From positions 1 to 64,000 of the forward strand of contig JAYSVN010000005.1 of the NCBI GenBank assembly GCA_043718505.1: a stretch of 64,000 nt of DNA, in the 5' to 3' direction. This document shows, piece after piece, positions 8,467 through 16,923 of this stretch. A program made the position numbers and the translations under genes. The notes beneath the pieces are model-generated. The model was given only the letters and a program-made list of their open reading frames with translations. It was not told the origin of the DNA and ran no database searches. The stretch's first letter is position 1, and each line of letters starts with the position of its first letter. Origin of the DNA: JAGOSA01 sp043718505 (lineage in GTDB: Bacteria; Patescibacteriota; Minisyncoccia; Phycocordibacterales; UBA9973).

Positions 8467-9078
8467 ATGGCACTACGCGATGCTCATCATCAACACAGGA
8501 TGGAGAGGCTTTCGCAGATATTCGAAGTACTCCACAAACATTTAGATAATTGCCTTCGAGAAAAAGGAATAATGTACAGTGAAATTAAAGTTATTGGAAC
8601 TGGTACAACACAAGTGTTAGCAATCAAGCTGACAAAGTGTCTGCCGGAATATATGAATGCTGTCCGAGCAATTATAAAAAATTTTAACGGAGCATTTGTT
8701 ATTCAGGAGATTACTACAGGATTTTGGATTAGTGTCCATCGCGAATGTATTGATACTTTCAACACAGATACCTATAGTATGGAGAAAAATTCTTTGCACA
8801 GTGCTGCTGATGGATTAGCGGAGTTCAAATATTTTTTATTTGATGCCGGACTCCGTACAGGTATACATATGAAAAGTCTACTTGTTTCAGGCGATAGTGA
8901 AAAAGTAATCTTGCCTTGTTTGCCGCCGCACGAAAAGAAAATTATGGATTTACTAAAATTCCATGGAATTAATTTTCAAGTAGAATGTATCAGTAAATAT
9001 CAAAGACTGTGGATCGAATCACTGGAAGGTTTTGTAAATCCCCTACCCGGTACAATTCGCAAAAAGCTAAAACATTAA
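8467..9078 (+). CDS. Hypothetical protein
   Basis: A 203-residue soluble protein of mixed composition without signal peptide or transmembrane segment. It starts MALRDAHHQHRMERL, has a helix-rich first third and a Cys/His-scattered middle. No family is recognised. The upstream leader CCCCTTAAAAAAAGAAAATC shows the TTAAA style seen before many genes here, and a clean terminator follows at 9094, so the gene is monocistronic. Confidence 0.7.
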   Translation: MALRDAHHQHRMERLSQIFEVLHKHLDNCLREKGIMYSEIKVIGTGTTQVLAIKLTKCLPEYMNAVRAIIKNFNGAFVIQEITTGFWISVHRECIDTFNTDTYSMEKNSLHSAADGLAEFKYFLFDAGLRTGIHMKSLLVSGDSEKVILPCLPPHEKKIMDLLKFHGINFQVECISKYQRLWIESLEGFVNPLPGTIRKKLKH

Positions 9079-9093
9079 AAAAAATTCACATAA

Positions 9094-9122
9094 AACCAGA
9101 TTAATAGTCTGGTTTTTTTTAT
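9094..9122 (+). terminator. Intrinsic terminator
   Basis: AAACCAGA and TCTGGTTT arms followed by a run of eight T. Confidence 0.85.
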
Positions 9123-9196
9123 GTATATCCGACATGTTTGTCGCTCATTAGTCTATGTGCTACAGTTCGAAAAACTGATACTTAAAAATCCATACC

Positions 9197-10303
9197 ATGA
9201 AAAAGATCTCAAATAGTGTACTTACCGGCGGGCCCTGTGGTGGTAAAACTACATATCTGGCCTATACTCCTCACAAACTTCGCACACTTGGCGATAAGGT
9301 GTATGTTATACCTGAAACCGCTACTACCCTGATTAATGCAGGTTTTGATCCGAGAGATAAAAACTTTCAGAAAGAAGTTCTGAAATACCAATTACAGCAG
9401 GAAGAATTTTTCAGACAAAAGGCTCATAGTGATTCTGCAGAGCAAATTATTATTTTCCACGATCGCGGCATTATGGATGGCCGGGCATATGTTTCCGAAG
9501 AAGTCTTTATGGAAGCTCTGTCTGCTTGCGGACTTTCATTGTCGGATATGCATCGTTACGATAATGTGATTCACCTGGTTTCAGCAGCTATTGGTGCAAG
9601 TGAATTTTATTCAACTGCAAATAATGCTGCTCGCAGAGAATCTCCAGAAGAAGCAGCTGCTCAGGAAAAATTAGCTCTCAAGGCCTGGCTTGAACATGGC
9701 AAAGTTGATGTTATTAATAACATCGGAGTTACTTTCGAAGAGAAAATCGAAAAAGCCTATGCTGCCCTTCTTGATGCCCTTGGCAGACCAGTACCCATTG
9801 AACGTGAGAAGAAGTATAAATGTATTAAGATAAATCTTGCACACATACTTAATAAAGAAGGTATTGACTGGCGTAAAATCAAAATTGAGCAGGACTATCT
9901 CCGGGTTTCTGATATTAATTTGGAGCGTCGAGTTAGAAAAGTCATCTATGGTGATGGATCAACTGCTTTCTTCTATACTGAGAAGGTTCCCCATGACGTT
10001 GGTGCTCGAATCGAAAGAGAGCGTACGCTTAAAAGTGACGAATATCATCGTTTCCTGCTTGCGGAAAGAGAAGACAATAGCCAGACAATTAAAAAGTCCC
10101 GCATTGCTTTTATCGCTGATGACCGATATTTTGAATTCGATACTTTTACCGATCCGGCTAAGGAGCATTGCCTTCTTGAGGTGAAGCCGACTATTACGAA
10201 TCCTTCTGAGAATCTCCCAAGTTTTCTTGGTGACGTTGTTCTTGAAGATGTAACTGAAGATGCAAGTTACTATGGCAAAAATATCGCTGCAAGGAATAAT
10301 TAA
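9197..10303 (+). CDS. AAA_28 ATPase fused to a CYTH-like domain
   Basis: A 368-residue two-domain protein. Residues 5-190 form a P-loop kinase-like ATPase: Walker A in TGGPCGGKTT, then VYVIPETATTLI and IIFHDRGIMDGRAY as in NadR/AAA_28 proteins. Residues about 205-360 have the features of a CYTH/triphosphate-tunnel domain: alternating charged strands with IEQDYL, LERRVRK, ERERTLKSDEY and FEFDTF. The same domain pairing is known from the eukaryotic TRPL translocation defect protein 14 family. A role in nucleotide or polyphosphate metabolism is an inference. Leader has TTAAAAA about 15 bases before ATG; monocistronic. Confidence 0.82.
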   Translation: MKKISNSVLTGGPCGGKTTYLAYTPHKLRTLGDKVYVIPETATTLINAGFDPRDKNFQKEVLKYQLQQEEFFRQKAHSDSAEQIIIFHDRGIMDGRAYVSEEVFMEALSACGLSLSDMHRYDNVIHLVSAAIGASEFYSTANNAARRESPEEAAAQEKLALKAWLEHGKVDVINNIGVTFEEKIEKAYAALLDALGRPVPIEREKKYKCIKINLAHILNKEGIDWRKIKIEQDYLRVSDINLERRVRKVIYGDGSTAFFYTEKVPHDVGARIERERTLKSDEYHRFLLAEREDNSQTIKKSRIAFIADDRYFEFDTFTDPAKEHCLLEVKPTITNPSENLPSFLGDVVLEDVTEDASYYGKNIAARNN

Positions 10304-10338
10304 AGAGTAATTAAAATAAAACATGTAACAAATTATTT

Positions 10339-10367
10339 AAACCGGGTATATTGCCTGGTTTTTTTAT
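10339..10367 (+). terminator. Intrinsic terminator
   Basis: AACCgGG and CCtGGTT arms followed by seven T. The T-run abuts the next promoter. Confidence 0.8.
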
Positions 10368-10394
10368 TGACTAAATCACAAGAAAACCTAGAAT
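10367..10394 (+). promoter_or_regulatory. Sigma70-type promoter
   Basis: TTGACT (10367-10372), 16-base spacer, TAGAAT (10389-10394), upstream of the gene at 10425. Confidence 0.6.
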
Positions 10395-10424
10395 AACGAA
10401 AACGATACTTAAAACAGCTTTAAA

Positions 10425-10787
10425 ATGAAATATATTACATTATTAATCTGCCTTAGCCTGCCATTTTTGGCTTTAGGGCAAATAGATACAATAATCCCTA
10501 ACCCGGTTTCAGGCAGTGATAGCTTAAACACTGATACATTAAGTATAGATACAGGAGCTATTTCTAAGCCAAAACCGAAGTCTAAGCGTGAGTTTTTCGG
10601 CGAGGATACTTACTACTTGTCATATGAAGATACGGACCTTACGTTTCGAGAGCTTGTTATTAAATATAAGCATTTCCGAGATTCAGGTGTATTTAAGGTT
10701 AACTTCCCTAGGGCAAAGTTTCCCGGCATTTCTGTTGGTTTATGGCGGGAAATCCAGGTAAGTGACAGCATTAAGAATATTAGGTAA
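10425..10787 (+). CDS. Small secreted protein
   Basis: A 120-residue protein with a signal peptide (MKYITLLICLSLPFLALGQ, cleavage likely before Gln19), a Ser/Thr/Asp-rich linker (20-45), a KPKPKSK basic patch and a C-terminal globular segment with YYLSYEDTDLTFRELV. No family is recognised. It has its own promoter, a TTAAAA leader motif 16 bases before ATG and a terminator that starts at its stop codon. Confidence 0.72.
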   Translation: MKYITLLICLSLPFLALGQIDTIIPNPVSGSDSLNTDTLSIDTGAISKPKPKSKREFFGEDTYYLSYEDTDLTFRELVIKYKHFRDSGVFKVNFPRAKFPGISVGLWREIQVSDSIKNIR

Positions 10788-10818
10788 AGAACGACCTTTC
10801 GGCCGTTCTTTTTATTTT
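10786..10818 (+). terminator. Intrinsic terminator
   Basis: AAAGAACGACC and GGCCGTTCTTTTT arms around a TTTC loop, beginning at the stop codon. Confidence 0.85.
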
Positions 10819-10861
10819 ATCGATGTATCCGTCTGTTTTATAAATTTTATCTAGGTAGCTT

Positions 10862-12400
10862 TTAGATTCCATGCTTCTTCCTAATTTCTCCCAACTCTTC
10901 TCCCTCCTTTTCTTCTTTTGCCTGCTTCCCTGCTTCACCAATGTCCTTTAGATCTTTGTTCATTAGTTTATCAAGCTCAACTACCCTGTCCTTTAGATAT
11001 TCGATATTGTTTTTCGAATCATCTTCTAGACATTCTTCAAGTAGCGCATGCAGAATCCAGCCCATACGAGGTCCTGGTTTCATATGTAACGTTTCAATAA
11101 GATACTTGCCGTCAATCTTTAGCATACCAACAGAAGTTGGAGCACGGAGGGCTTCTTCAATCATCGCATGGTACTTACGCAGACGATATGGAGCCTCTTT
11201 TTTCTTCATTCCTACCCTATCGCACTCACGAACTTTCATGAGATCCCAAATGTTTTCTCTACCAACATTTACAATAGTACGTCGAACAGCAGAAAGTGTA
11301 ATTGTCTCAGTGTCAGCGAAAAACATATGGTAGCGGACCAATTTGTATACCTTTTCTGATATTTCACGTGAAAAACGAAGTCTTTCCATAATCTTCCTTA
11401 CCATTTTTGCACCTACAACTTCATGGCCAAAAAATGTATACTTACCTTTTCCTTCGGCCTTTGTTCCGTCCCAACGACGTGTTCGAGGCTTTCCAATATC
11501 GTGAAATAGCGCAGCCAAACGGATATCAAGGGGCCAGTTTTTTTCTGCAGAATGGCCCAAAGCATGGAGAATATGCTCAAAAACGTCATATATGTGCTCC
11601 CCTTTCTGTTCACAGCCAACTCCCTCTTCAAGCTCAGGAACAATATATTTATTAATCCCAAGCCTAACTAGTAGTCCAATTCCAGACATAGGGTCCGGTG
11701 ACATAATGATTTTTATAAATTCATCACGAATTCTTTCTGGAGAAACATTCTTCAGTCTAGTCGCTTCACGTGTAACAGACTCTAATGTTTCATATGAAAC
11801 TGCAAATCCGAGCTCTGATGAAAATCTAATGGCTCTCAGCATGCGCAGGGCGTCTTCAGAGAAGCGTTCATCAGGATTATTGACTGTACGTATTACTTTG
11901 TCCTTAATGTCCTTTAAACCTCCATATATGTCCTTTAGATGTCCTTTAGAAATATTAAAGGACATCGCATTCATGGTAAAGTCACGACGCTCAAGATCTT
12001 CTTCAATAGTTTTTGCAAATTCAATTGTGTCAGGATGACGATTGTCAGAATACCCTGCTTCTTTTCTATATGTAGTCACTTCAACCATGTCGTATTCCTG
12101 CTTACCTAGCAATTCGTCCATGACTTCTTGGCTTGTCGCCATGTTGCTTTTAGGAATACAAACAGCCACTGTGCCAAAGCGGTTTTCGTATACAGTTTTT
12201 TCGAATAGACCCTGAATCTCTTCTGGCCTAGCATTTGTCGTTACGTCCCAATCCTTCGGCGTTCTACCGAGGATCAGATCACGAACACATCCGCCGACGA
12301 TATATGCTTCAAAACCCTTATTTTCCAAGGTTTCTGTCACATTCTTAACATAGTCAGGGATCATATTTCTGTCTATTATTTTTTTATTATCTTGCTCCAT
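10862..12400 (-). CDS. cca: CCA tRNA nucleotidyltransferase / poly(A) polymerase family, with HD domain
   Basis: A 512-residue class II nucleotidyltransferase. The head domain carries VGGCVRDLILGR and the catalytic DWD (TPKDWDVTT), followed by ERRDFTMNAM and the neck-region RAIRF motif; an HD domain lies at about 270-385 (LFHDIGKPRTR and a second His region). The C-terminus is highly charged. It adds CCA to tRNA 3' ends, which is needed here because none of the four tRNA genes in the window encodes CCA. It ends next to tRNA-Arg, whose gene lies 15 bases upstream on the same strand, so the two may be co-transcribed. Confidence 0.93.
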   Translation of the reverse strand: MEQDNKKIIDRNMIPDYVKNVTETLENKGFEAYIVGGCVRDLILGRTPKDWDVTTNARPEEIQGLFEKTVYENRFGTVAVCIPKSNMATSQEVMDELLGKQEYDMVEVTTYRKEAGYSDNRHPDTIEFAKTIEEDLERRDFTMNAMSFNISKGHLKDIYGGLKDIKDKVIRTVNNPDERFSEDALRMLRAIRFSSELGFAVSYETLESVTREATRLKNVSPERIRDEFIKIIMSPDPMSGIGLLVRLGINKYIVPELEEGVGCEQKGEHIYDVFEHILHALGHSAEKNWPLDIRLAALFHDIGKPRTRRWDGTKAEGKGKYTFFGHEVVGAKMVRKIMERLRFSREISEKVYKLVRYHMFFADTETITLSAVRRTIVNVGRENIWDLMKVRECDRVGMKKKEAPYRLRKYHAMIEEALRAPTSVGMLKIDGKYLIETLHMKPGPRMGWILHALLEECLEDDSKNNIEYLKDRVVELDKLMNKDLKDIGEAGKQAKEEKEGEELGEIRKKHGI

Positions 12401-12414
12401 GTAAAACTATTTTG

Positions 12415-12486
12415 TGCACCCAGAGGGATTCGAACCCCCAACGACAGTTCCGAAGACTGTTGTGATATCCATTTCACCATGGGTGC
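12415..12486 (-). tRNA. tRNA-Arg (TCG)
   Basis: A complete cloverleaf: acceptor GCACCCA/TGGGTGC with discriminator A, D-stem GTGA/TCAC, anticodon stem ACAGT/ACTGT with loop CTTCGGA (anticodon TCG), and T-arm with TTCGAAT. CCA is not encoded. Confidence 0.95.
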
Positions 12487-12666
12487 AGCATTACGTTTGT
12501 AATAGCTTAAAAGTAACACTCTTTCGGTATATTGGCAAAAGACATTGCAAAATAGAGTCGCCATGAGTATAATTGTCTGTATTGTTTAGGTAAAGTTAGT
12601 TAACTGAGTCAAGTAAAGTAATAGAAAGTAATTTGTTTCAAAACTATTTGTTTGTGATTAAGTTAT

Positions 12667-12737
12667 GCGGGTATGGTTTAGTGGTAGAACACGTCCTTGC
12701 CAAGGATGAGACGGGAGTTCGATTCTCCCTACCCGCA
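12667..12737 (+). tRNA. tRNA-Gly (GCC)
   Basis: Acceptor GCGGGTA/TACCCGC with discriminator A, anticodon loop TTGCCAA (GCC) and T-loop TTCGATT. CCA is not encoded. Confidence 0.96.
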
Positions 12738-13075
12738 CAAGTAAAGTCTTCTAAAGGACATAAAAGACTTATAAACATCTCTTTAGCAGACAATTGTCAA
12801 TTTAGGATTTCTATATGTAGATATACACAAAATACAACAAAACTGTGGATAACTATGTGTGTATTGTTGATAAAGGACAGATATAAAGGACTTTTTATTG
12901 GTCCAAAAATAAAATAAGCTTATATAATAAGGCTATTTTATTTGTAATGATTTTATGTTTCACATGAAACGAAAAAGATATTCACAATCAAACTATTTAA
13001 TTACTGCACGAAATATTAAAAAAAAATTTAATAAATCTTTAATACAGCTTCATCTCAGATGTATAGAGTTTTCAT
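12738..13075. other. AT-rich intergenic region with DnaA-box-like sites; candidate origin
   Basis: No convincing gene. Three 9-mers resembling DnaA boxes lie within 53 bases: ATATACACA (12821-12829, one mismatch to TTATACACA), TGTGGATAA (12844-12852, exact reverse of TTATCCACA) and TGTTGATAA (12865-12873, reverse TTATCAACA). Very AT-rich sequence follows (12890-13070), with a parS-like palindrome at 12956. tRNA and protein genes diverge from here (minus to the left, plus to the right). The dnaA gene is not in the window, so origin function is only a hypothesis. Confidence 0.35.
12956..12971. promoter_or_regulatory. parS-like palindrome
   Basis: TGTTTCACATGAAACG matches the bacterial ParB-binding consensus TGTTTCACGTGAAACA at 14 of 16 positions. 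A looser relative, GTTTTCATATGAAAC, overlaps the start codon at 13076. Confidence 0.4.
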
Positions 13076-13459
13076 ATGAAACTTTTTACATCAAAAACCC
13101 AGAAAATTGGGCAAATAGGGGAGAATATTGCCTGCAAGTACTTACAAAATAAGGGTTTCACCATTTTAGAGAGGAATTTTACTCTCAAATGTGGAGAAAT
13201 CGATATTATTGCTAATAAAGGCGAAGAGTTAAGGTTTATAGAGGTAAAAACGACACAATACACTGGGAGGCATAGCTTTTTTCGGCCAGAGGACAATGTT
13301 CATCAGAGAAAACTCAGGAAAATAGCCAGGGCTTGTCTTATTTATGCTGACATGAAAAAATTGGGTGATCAAATACCTTGGCAGATTGATATCCTGGCAA
13401 TTGAGTATAATGAAGTCATGAAGCAGGCTTACATCCGTCATCTAGAGTGTATTTACTAG
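13076..13459 (+). CDS. YraN/UPF0102-family endonuclease-like protein
   Basis: A 127-residue protein of the UPF0102 family, which has a Holliday-junction-resolvase-like restriction-endonuclease fold. Seen: KIGQIGENIACKYLQNKG, then CGEIDIIANKG (catalytic-type Glu and Asp), LRFIEVKTT (E-x-K) and a C-terminal basic region. Role in DNA processing is inferred from the fold. The ATG lies inside a small palindrome with no leader motif or Shine-Dalgarno. Confidence 0.92.
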   Translation: MKLFTSKTQKIGQIGENIACKYLQNKGFTILERNFTLKCGEIDIIANKGEELRFIEVKTTQYTGRHSFFRPEDNVHQRKLRKIARACLIYADMKKLGDQIPWQIDILAIEYNEVMKQAYIRHLECIY

Positions 13460-13535
13460 GTTTTCGAGAATTTATCTGCTGTTTAACGGTTAAGATTTCC
13501 GATTATTACTTTATTATTTAAATAATTTAAACATT

Positions 13536-14420
13536 ATGAACTCAAACAGAAATACAATATGGATAATTGTGGCAATAATCGTTATTGTCGGTATTTTATT
13601 TTTTGCTTTCAAAACTCCGAAAAATAGTCAATTGCCGCCAAAGGGTGACACACAAGGGGATACAACCAACAATAATTCCAATACTCCGCCTCCGGCAAAT
13701 CAGATGATTACTATTACTAGTCCGAAAGAAGGTGATACTGTTGATGCGACAAACGGATTTACAGTAACCGGGCAGGCAAAAGGGAATTGGTACTTTGAAG
13801 CCACTGCTCCGATCGCTATTTACGCAAAAAACGGTATAAAACTCACTGAAACTTACATTAGCGCTCAGGGAGAATGGATGACGACTAACTTTGTGCCTTT
13901 TAGCGGTACGATTTCACCATTTCTAACAAATGGAGCAACTGAAGGTTACATAGAATTTTCAAACAGTAATCCGTCAGACAATGAAGGCTTCCGTCGAAGT
14001 CTGCGTGTTAATGTAAAATTCGCAATTCAGGAAACTCAAACAATAAAACTCTATTTTGGAAATACAAAAATGAATCCAAATGCAGCAGATTGTTCAAAAG
14101 TCTATGCAATTACGCGCACTGTATCAAAAACATCATCAATTGCCACTCTTTCTATCCGCGATCTTCTTAAAGGTCCGACAAATGAAGAAGCCACACTCGG
14201 CTATGTTTCAGCCTTTAATAATGGAAATGGGGAGGCGCTGAAAAGTCTTTCTGTAAAAAATGCTGTCGCTACGGCTGATTTTAGTTATTTACCAAGCGGC
14301 GGTTCATGTCTCGTAGGGGAGGCGCGCGCTCAAATTGAGCAAACCTTGAAACAGTTTTCAACCGTAAAAAGCGTCAAAATCTTACTTAATGGCTCTGAGT
14401 CAGAAGCTTTGCAACCATAA
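13536..14420 (+). CDS. Membrane-anchored protein with Gmad2 and GerMN domains
   Basis: A 294-residue protein. Residues 6-25 form a transmembrane anchor, followed by an Asn/Pro/Thr-rich linker (30-56). Residues about 57-150 (ITITSPKEGDTVDATNGFTVTGQA) match the immunoglobulin-like Gmad2 domain, and 165-290 (IKLYFGNTKMNP ... ATLSIRDLLKGPTNEEA ... VEQTLKQF-like end) match GerMN. These domains occur together in cell-envelope proteins of Firmicutes and CPR. It should face outward. The exact role is unknown. The leader contains TTTAAAC close to the ATG. Confidence 0.85.
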   Translation: MNSNRNTIWIIVAIIVIVGILFFAFKTPKNSQLPPKGDTQGDTTNNNSNTPPPANQMITITSPKEGDTVDATNGFTVTGQAKGNWYFEATAPIAIYAKNGIKLTETYISAQGEWMTTNFVPFSGTISPFLTNGATEGYIEFSNSNPSDNEGFRRSLRVNVKFAIQETQTIKLYFGNTKMNPNAADCSKVYAITRTVSKTSSIATLSIRDLLKGPTNEEATLGYVSAFNNGNGEALKSLSVKNAVATADFSYLPSGGSCLVGEARAQIEQTLKQFSTVKSVKILLNGSESEALQP

Positions 14421-14453
14421 TTTTCTTAATAAGTTGTTCCATAAGTCCTCTAA

Positions 14454-14482
14454 TTGACATTAGGCTGTTTTGAGCGTACAGT
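14454..14482 (+). promoter_or_regulatory. Sigma70-type promoter
   Basis: TTGACA (14454-14459), 17-base spacer, TACAGT (14477-14482), upstream of the gene at 14518. Confidence 0.65.
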
Positions 14483-14517
14483 TGGAGGAAATATTTAAAC
14501 AATTTAATAATTAGACT

Positions 14518-15078
14518 ATGGCACCAAACAAATCATCGTACCAATCTGCTTCGCAGGTTACAGAAATTATCCGGGCAAACATCGTAACGGGTTGCTTCGA
14601 TACAATTAATGATCTCCTCTCGAAAATATCTCAGGGGAAAAGAGATCGCTTCTTCTACCAGGCGGTAGCAAGATGTTTAAAGCAGTTGAAAAAACTCAAT
14701 GACAAGGGGTTTTGTGAAACTGAAATGTACGAGAACATCCTGCAAGTTGTATTTCAGGAATTAACCGGTAAATCAGTGATCGGTAAAAACATTAATTCAA
14801 TGTTTGATCACATACTAAAAACATCTAAGTTTTTTCACCCGGTTAAGAAAGGTGATAACATTGAAATGAATCCAGTACAAGAATTTTGTCTTGAATTGGC
14901 GGAGTTGTTTGCTATCACTGGCGACCAGAAAATTGAATTAAAACTTGCTAACGCTGAGTTCAATAACTTGGCAAAGAACAGTTCAAAAAAGAGTTTCCTA
15001 ATCCCTAAGGATAACCTTCGGGATAGAATGGAAAAATTCCAAGAACCTGTAAACAAAATGGAGGAAAATTTTGTATGA
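14518..15078 (+). CDS. Hypothetical helical protein
   Basis: A 186-residue soluble, mostly helical protein without signal peptide. No family is recognised. It is framed by a good promoter (14454) and terminator (15098). A GGAGG at 14484-14488 lies too far from the ATG to be its Shine-Dalgarno, and the leader has TTTAAAC instead. Confidence 0.72.
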   Translation: MAPNKSSYQSASQVTEIIRANIVTGCFDTINDLLSKISQGKRDRFFYQAVARCLKQLKKLNDKGFCETEMYENILQVVFQELTGKSVIGKNINSMFDHILKTSKFFHPVKKGDNIEMNPVQEFCLELAELFAITGDQKIELKLANAEFNNLAKNSSKKSFLIPKDNLRDRMEKFQEPVNKMEENFV

Positions 15079-15097
15079 TGACTAAATGAGGTTATTC

Positions 15098-15128
15098 AAC
15101 CGGCTTTAAAGTTAAAGCCGGTTTTTTA
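15098..15128 (+). terminator. Intrinsic terminator
   Basis: AACCGGCTTTA pairs with TAAAGCCGGTT and is followed by a T-run. Confidence 0.85.
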
Positions 15129-15174
15129 TTTATCCAAAATCTATGTTAGTATGTGGCAACGTCAAGGAATTTTT

Positions 15175-15245
15175 CGGGGTGTAGTATATCGGTAGTATAC
15201 TTGTTTTGGGAACAAGAGGGCCGGGTTCGATTCCCGGCACCCCGA
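15175..15245 (+). tRNA. tRNA-Pro (TGG)
   Basis: Acceptor CGGGGTG/CACCCCG, discriminator A, anticodon stem CTTGT/ACAAG with loop TTTGGGA (TGG), T-arm GCCGG/CCGGC. CCA is not encoded. Confidence 0.96.
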
Positions 15246-15295
15246 CTACGAGAATTAGCTTAAAACCAGCAAGGCATGACGGCCCTTTCAGTTGG

Positions 15296-15366
15296 GCGGA
15301 ATTAGTTTAGTGGCAGAACTGGTGCTTCCCAAGCATCGGACACGGGTTCGATTCCCGTATTCCGCA
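15296..15366 (+). tRNA. tRNA-Gly (CCC)
   Basis: Acceptor GCGGAAT/ATTCCGC, discriminator A, anticodon stem GGTGC/GCATC with loop TTCCCAA (CCC), T-loop TTCGATT. CCA is not encoded. Confidence 0.95.
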
Positions 15367-15401
15367 CACGGTTTACAATTATCATATAAATATGAGCAAG
15401 C

Positions 15402-15438
15402 AAAAACCGCCCTAACTATACGTTTGGGCGGTTTTTGC
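15402..15438. terminator. Bidirectional terminator
   Basis: AAAAACCGCCC and GGGCGGTTTTT arms between tRNA-Gly and the convergent HU gene. Confidence 0.85.
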
Positions 15439-15447
15439 ATAGTGTCT

Positions 15448-15720
15448 TTATTTTACAGCGTCCTTCAAAGCCTTAGCAGCTCTGAATTTTGGTACTTTCG
15501 TGGCTGGAACATGGACTTGCTCTCCGGTTTTCGGATTGCGGGCCATGCGCGCGGCTCGAGGTTTTACAGAGAAAATCCCTAGTCCGGCAATAGATACTTC
15601 CTCGCCCTTCTTGAGGGTGCCGACGATAGCATCTAAGAGGCCGTTTACGATTTCCTCAGCTTGTACCTTAGTACCGCCGATTTTGCCGTGAACCCATTCG
15701 ATCATGTCTTGTTTATTCAT
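15448..15720 (-). CDS. hup: HU-family DNA-binding protein
   Basis: A 90-residue histone-like protein of the usual HU length: MNKQDMIEWVHGKIGG, the dimer core, GLGIFSVKPRAARMARNPKTGE with the DNA-bending beta-arm, and KVPKFRAAKALKDAV at the end. It bends and compacts DNA. A TATAAT promoter lies about 110 bases upstream, leaving a long structured leader. Confidence 0.96.
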   Translation of the reverse strand: MNKQDMIEWVHGKIGGTKVQAEEIVNGLLDAIVGTLKKGEEVSIAGLGIFSVKPRAARMARNPKTGEQVHVPATKVPKFRAAKALKDAVK

Positions 15721-15865
15721 ACTCTGTCCGGCACCGCGTCATCCTGACGGTAGGCGCTAGCCGGAAGCTATACTGCTAAATTTCGACTCACCGTAAGCGA
15801 GATTGATAGGAAATCCCGACACGGCTACTTATCCAGCATTATACCGCAAGGGTTTTTTTGGGCAA
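15721..15865 (-). promoter_or_regulatory. Promoter and structured 5' leader of HU gene
   Basis: On the minus strand TTGCCC (15860-15865), 16 bases, TATAAT (15838-15843). The ~110-base leader ends with a strong hairpin next to the ATG: TCCGGC and GCCGGA outer arms with an inner CGTCA/TGACG stem (about 15726-15764). This could control HU translation. The rest of the gap up to 16047 holds only the SIMPL promoter. Confidence 0.5.
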
Positions 15866-15971
15866 CTGGTCTAACGACCCTTATATTTTTGACAATAATT
15901 ATAATCATGATGTTATTTTTTAACCCTATTTATGCAAAATACGCACGTTGTAGCTGGCCCTATTCCTTTTT

Positions 15972-16000
15972 TTGACCAAACTAGTCTATTCACATATACT
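15972..16000 (+). promoter_or_regulatory. Sigma70-type promoter
   Basis: TTGACC (15972-15977), 17-base spacer, TATACT (15995-16000), upstream of the gene at 16048. Confidence 0.65.
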
Positions 16001-16047
16001 TAAGACAGTTTTTACTATATTTTTATTATTAATTTAATTATATTTTC

Positions 16048-16800
16048 ATGAAAAACACATTCATAGACAGACCATACGTTGCAGCAGGGATCGTTATCGG
16101 CATTGCCTTTATTCTTGGCCTTTTAATCTTGGGCGGATCAGTAAAACATTTACGCGCAAGCGAAAATACAATTTCAGTTACAGGTTCAGCAAAAGAACGA
16201 GTAAGTTCTGATATCGGCAAATTTACAGGCTCATGGACTCGTCAGACTACTAAATTCGGTGCATCTTCAGGCTATACAGATCTAGCAATTGATCTAGGTA
16301 AAATAAAAATCTTCCTTAAGTCACAAGGTGTTACTGATACAGAAATTTCCGTTGAACCACCATCTAGCTATACAGAATATGACTATGATGAAAGGGGAAA
16401 TAGAATTAATGGTTCAGAAAGGTTGATCTTGCGTCAAAGCATGACTGTCACATCATCTGATTTACCGAAAATTAAAAAAATTGCTGATGAAGCCTCAGAA
16501 ATTATCAAAAGGGGAGTCTTTTTTGAAGCAGGCGCGCCGCAATACCTTTATTCAACCGACAAACTCTCAACAATTCGAGTTTCGCTTATGAGTAAAGCCA
16601 TTACTGACGCCAAAAACCGTGCTGATGCTATAGCAGAAGCGACTGGCGCCAATGTACGCAAACTAGCCAATGCTTCATCGGGCGTTGTTCAATTACTTGC
16701 TCCTGACTCAGTGAATGTTGAAGATTACGGCAGTTATGACACATCTACAATAGATAAAGATGTCATGATCACAGTCCGGGCGAACTTTGAGCTTCGATAA
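16048..16800 (+). CDS. SIMPL-domain (DUF541) protein
   Basis: A 250-residue protein anchored by one transmembrane helix (about 10-31). The rest is a SIMPL domain: ISVTGSAKERVSSDIGKFTGSW near the start, the EYDYDERGNRINGSERLILRQSMTV middle and the KNRADAIAEATGANVRKL segment typical of the family. SIMPL proteins are periplasmic or surface proteins of poorly known role, some linked to oxidative stress. Own promoter at 15972. Confidence 0.9.
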   Translation: MKNTFIDRPYVAAGIVIGIAFILGLLILGGSVKHLRASENTISVTGSAKERVSSDIGKFTGSWTRQTTKFGASSGYTDLAIDLGKIKIFLKSQGVTDTEISVEPPSSYTEYDYDERGNRINGSERLILRQSMTVTSSDLPKIKKIADEASEIIKRGVFFEAGAPQYLYSTDKLSTIRVSLMSKAITDAKNRADAIAEATGANVRKLANASSGVVQLLAPDSVNVEDYGSYDTSTIDKDVMITVRANFELR

Positions 16801-16850
16801 TTTGACATAAAGTTCGGCAAAACAATCACAGTAATCAAAAATCCTAAAAG

Positions 16851-16880
16851 AAATCCCCAGAATAATTTGGGGATTTTTTG
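16851..16880 (+). terminator. Intrinsic terminator
   Basis: AAATCCCC and GGGGATTTTTT arms. Confidence 0.85.
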
Positions 16881-16923
16881 TTGAAAGGAGTACGATAAAG
16901 GAAACATTTAAAACCACATACTT

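Noticed and set aside
12955..13152. Frame of 65 codons starting at the parS-like site, considered as ribosomal protein L34
   Set aside because: Only the basic start resembles L34; the rest does not, and it overlaps the YraN gene in another frame.
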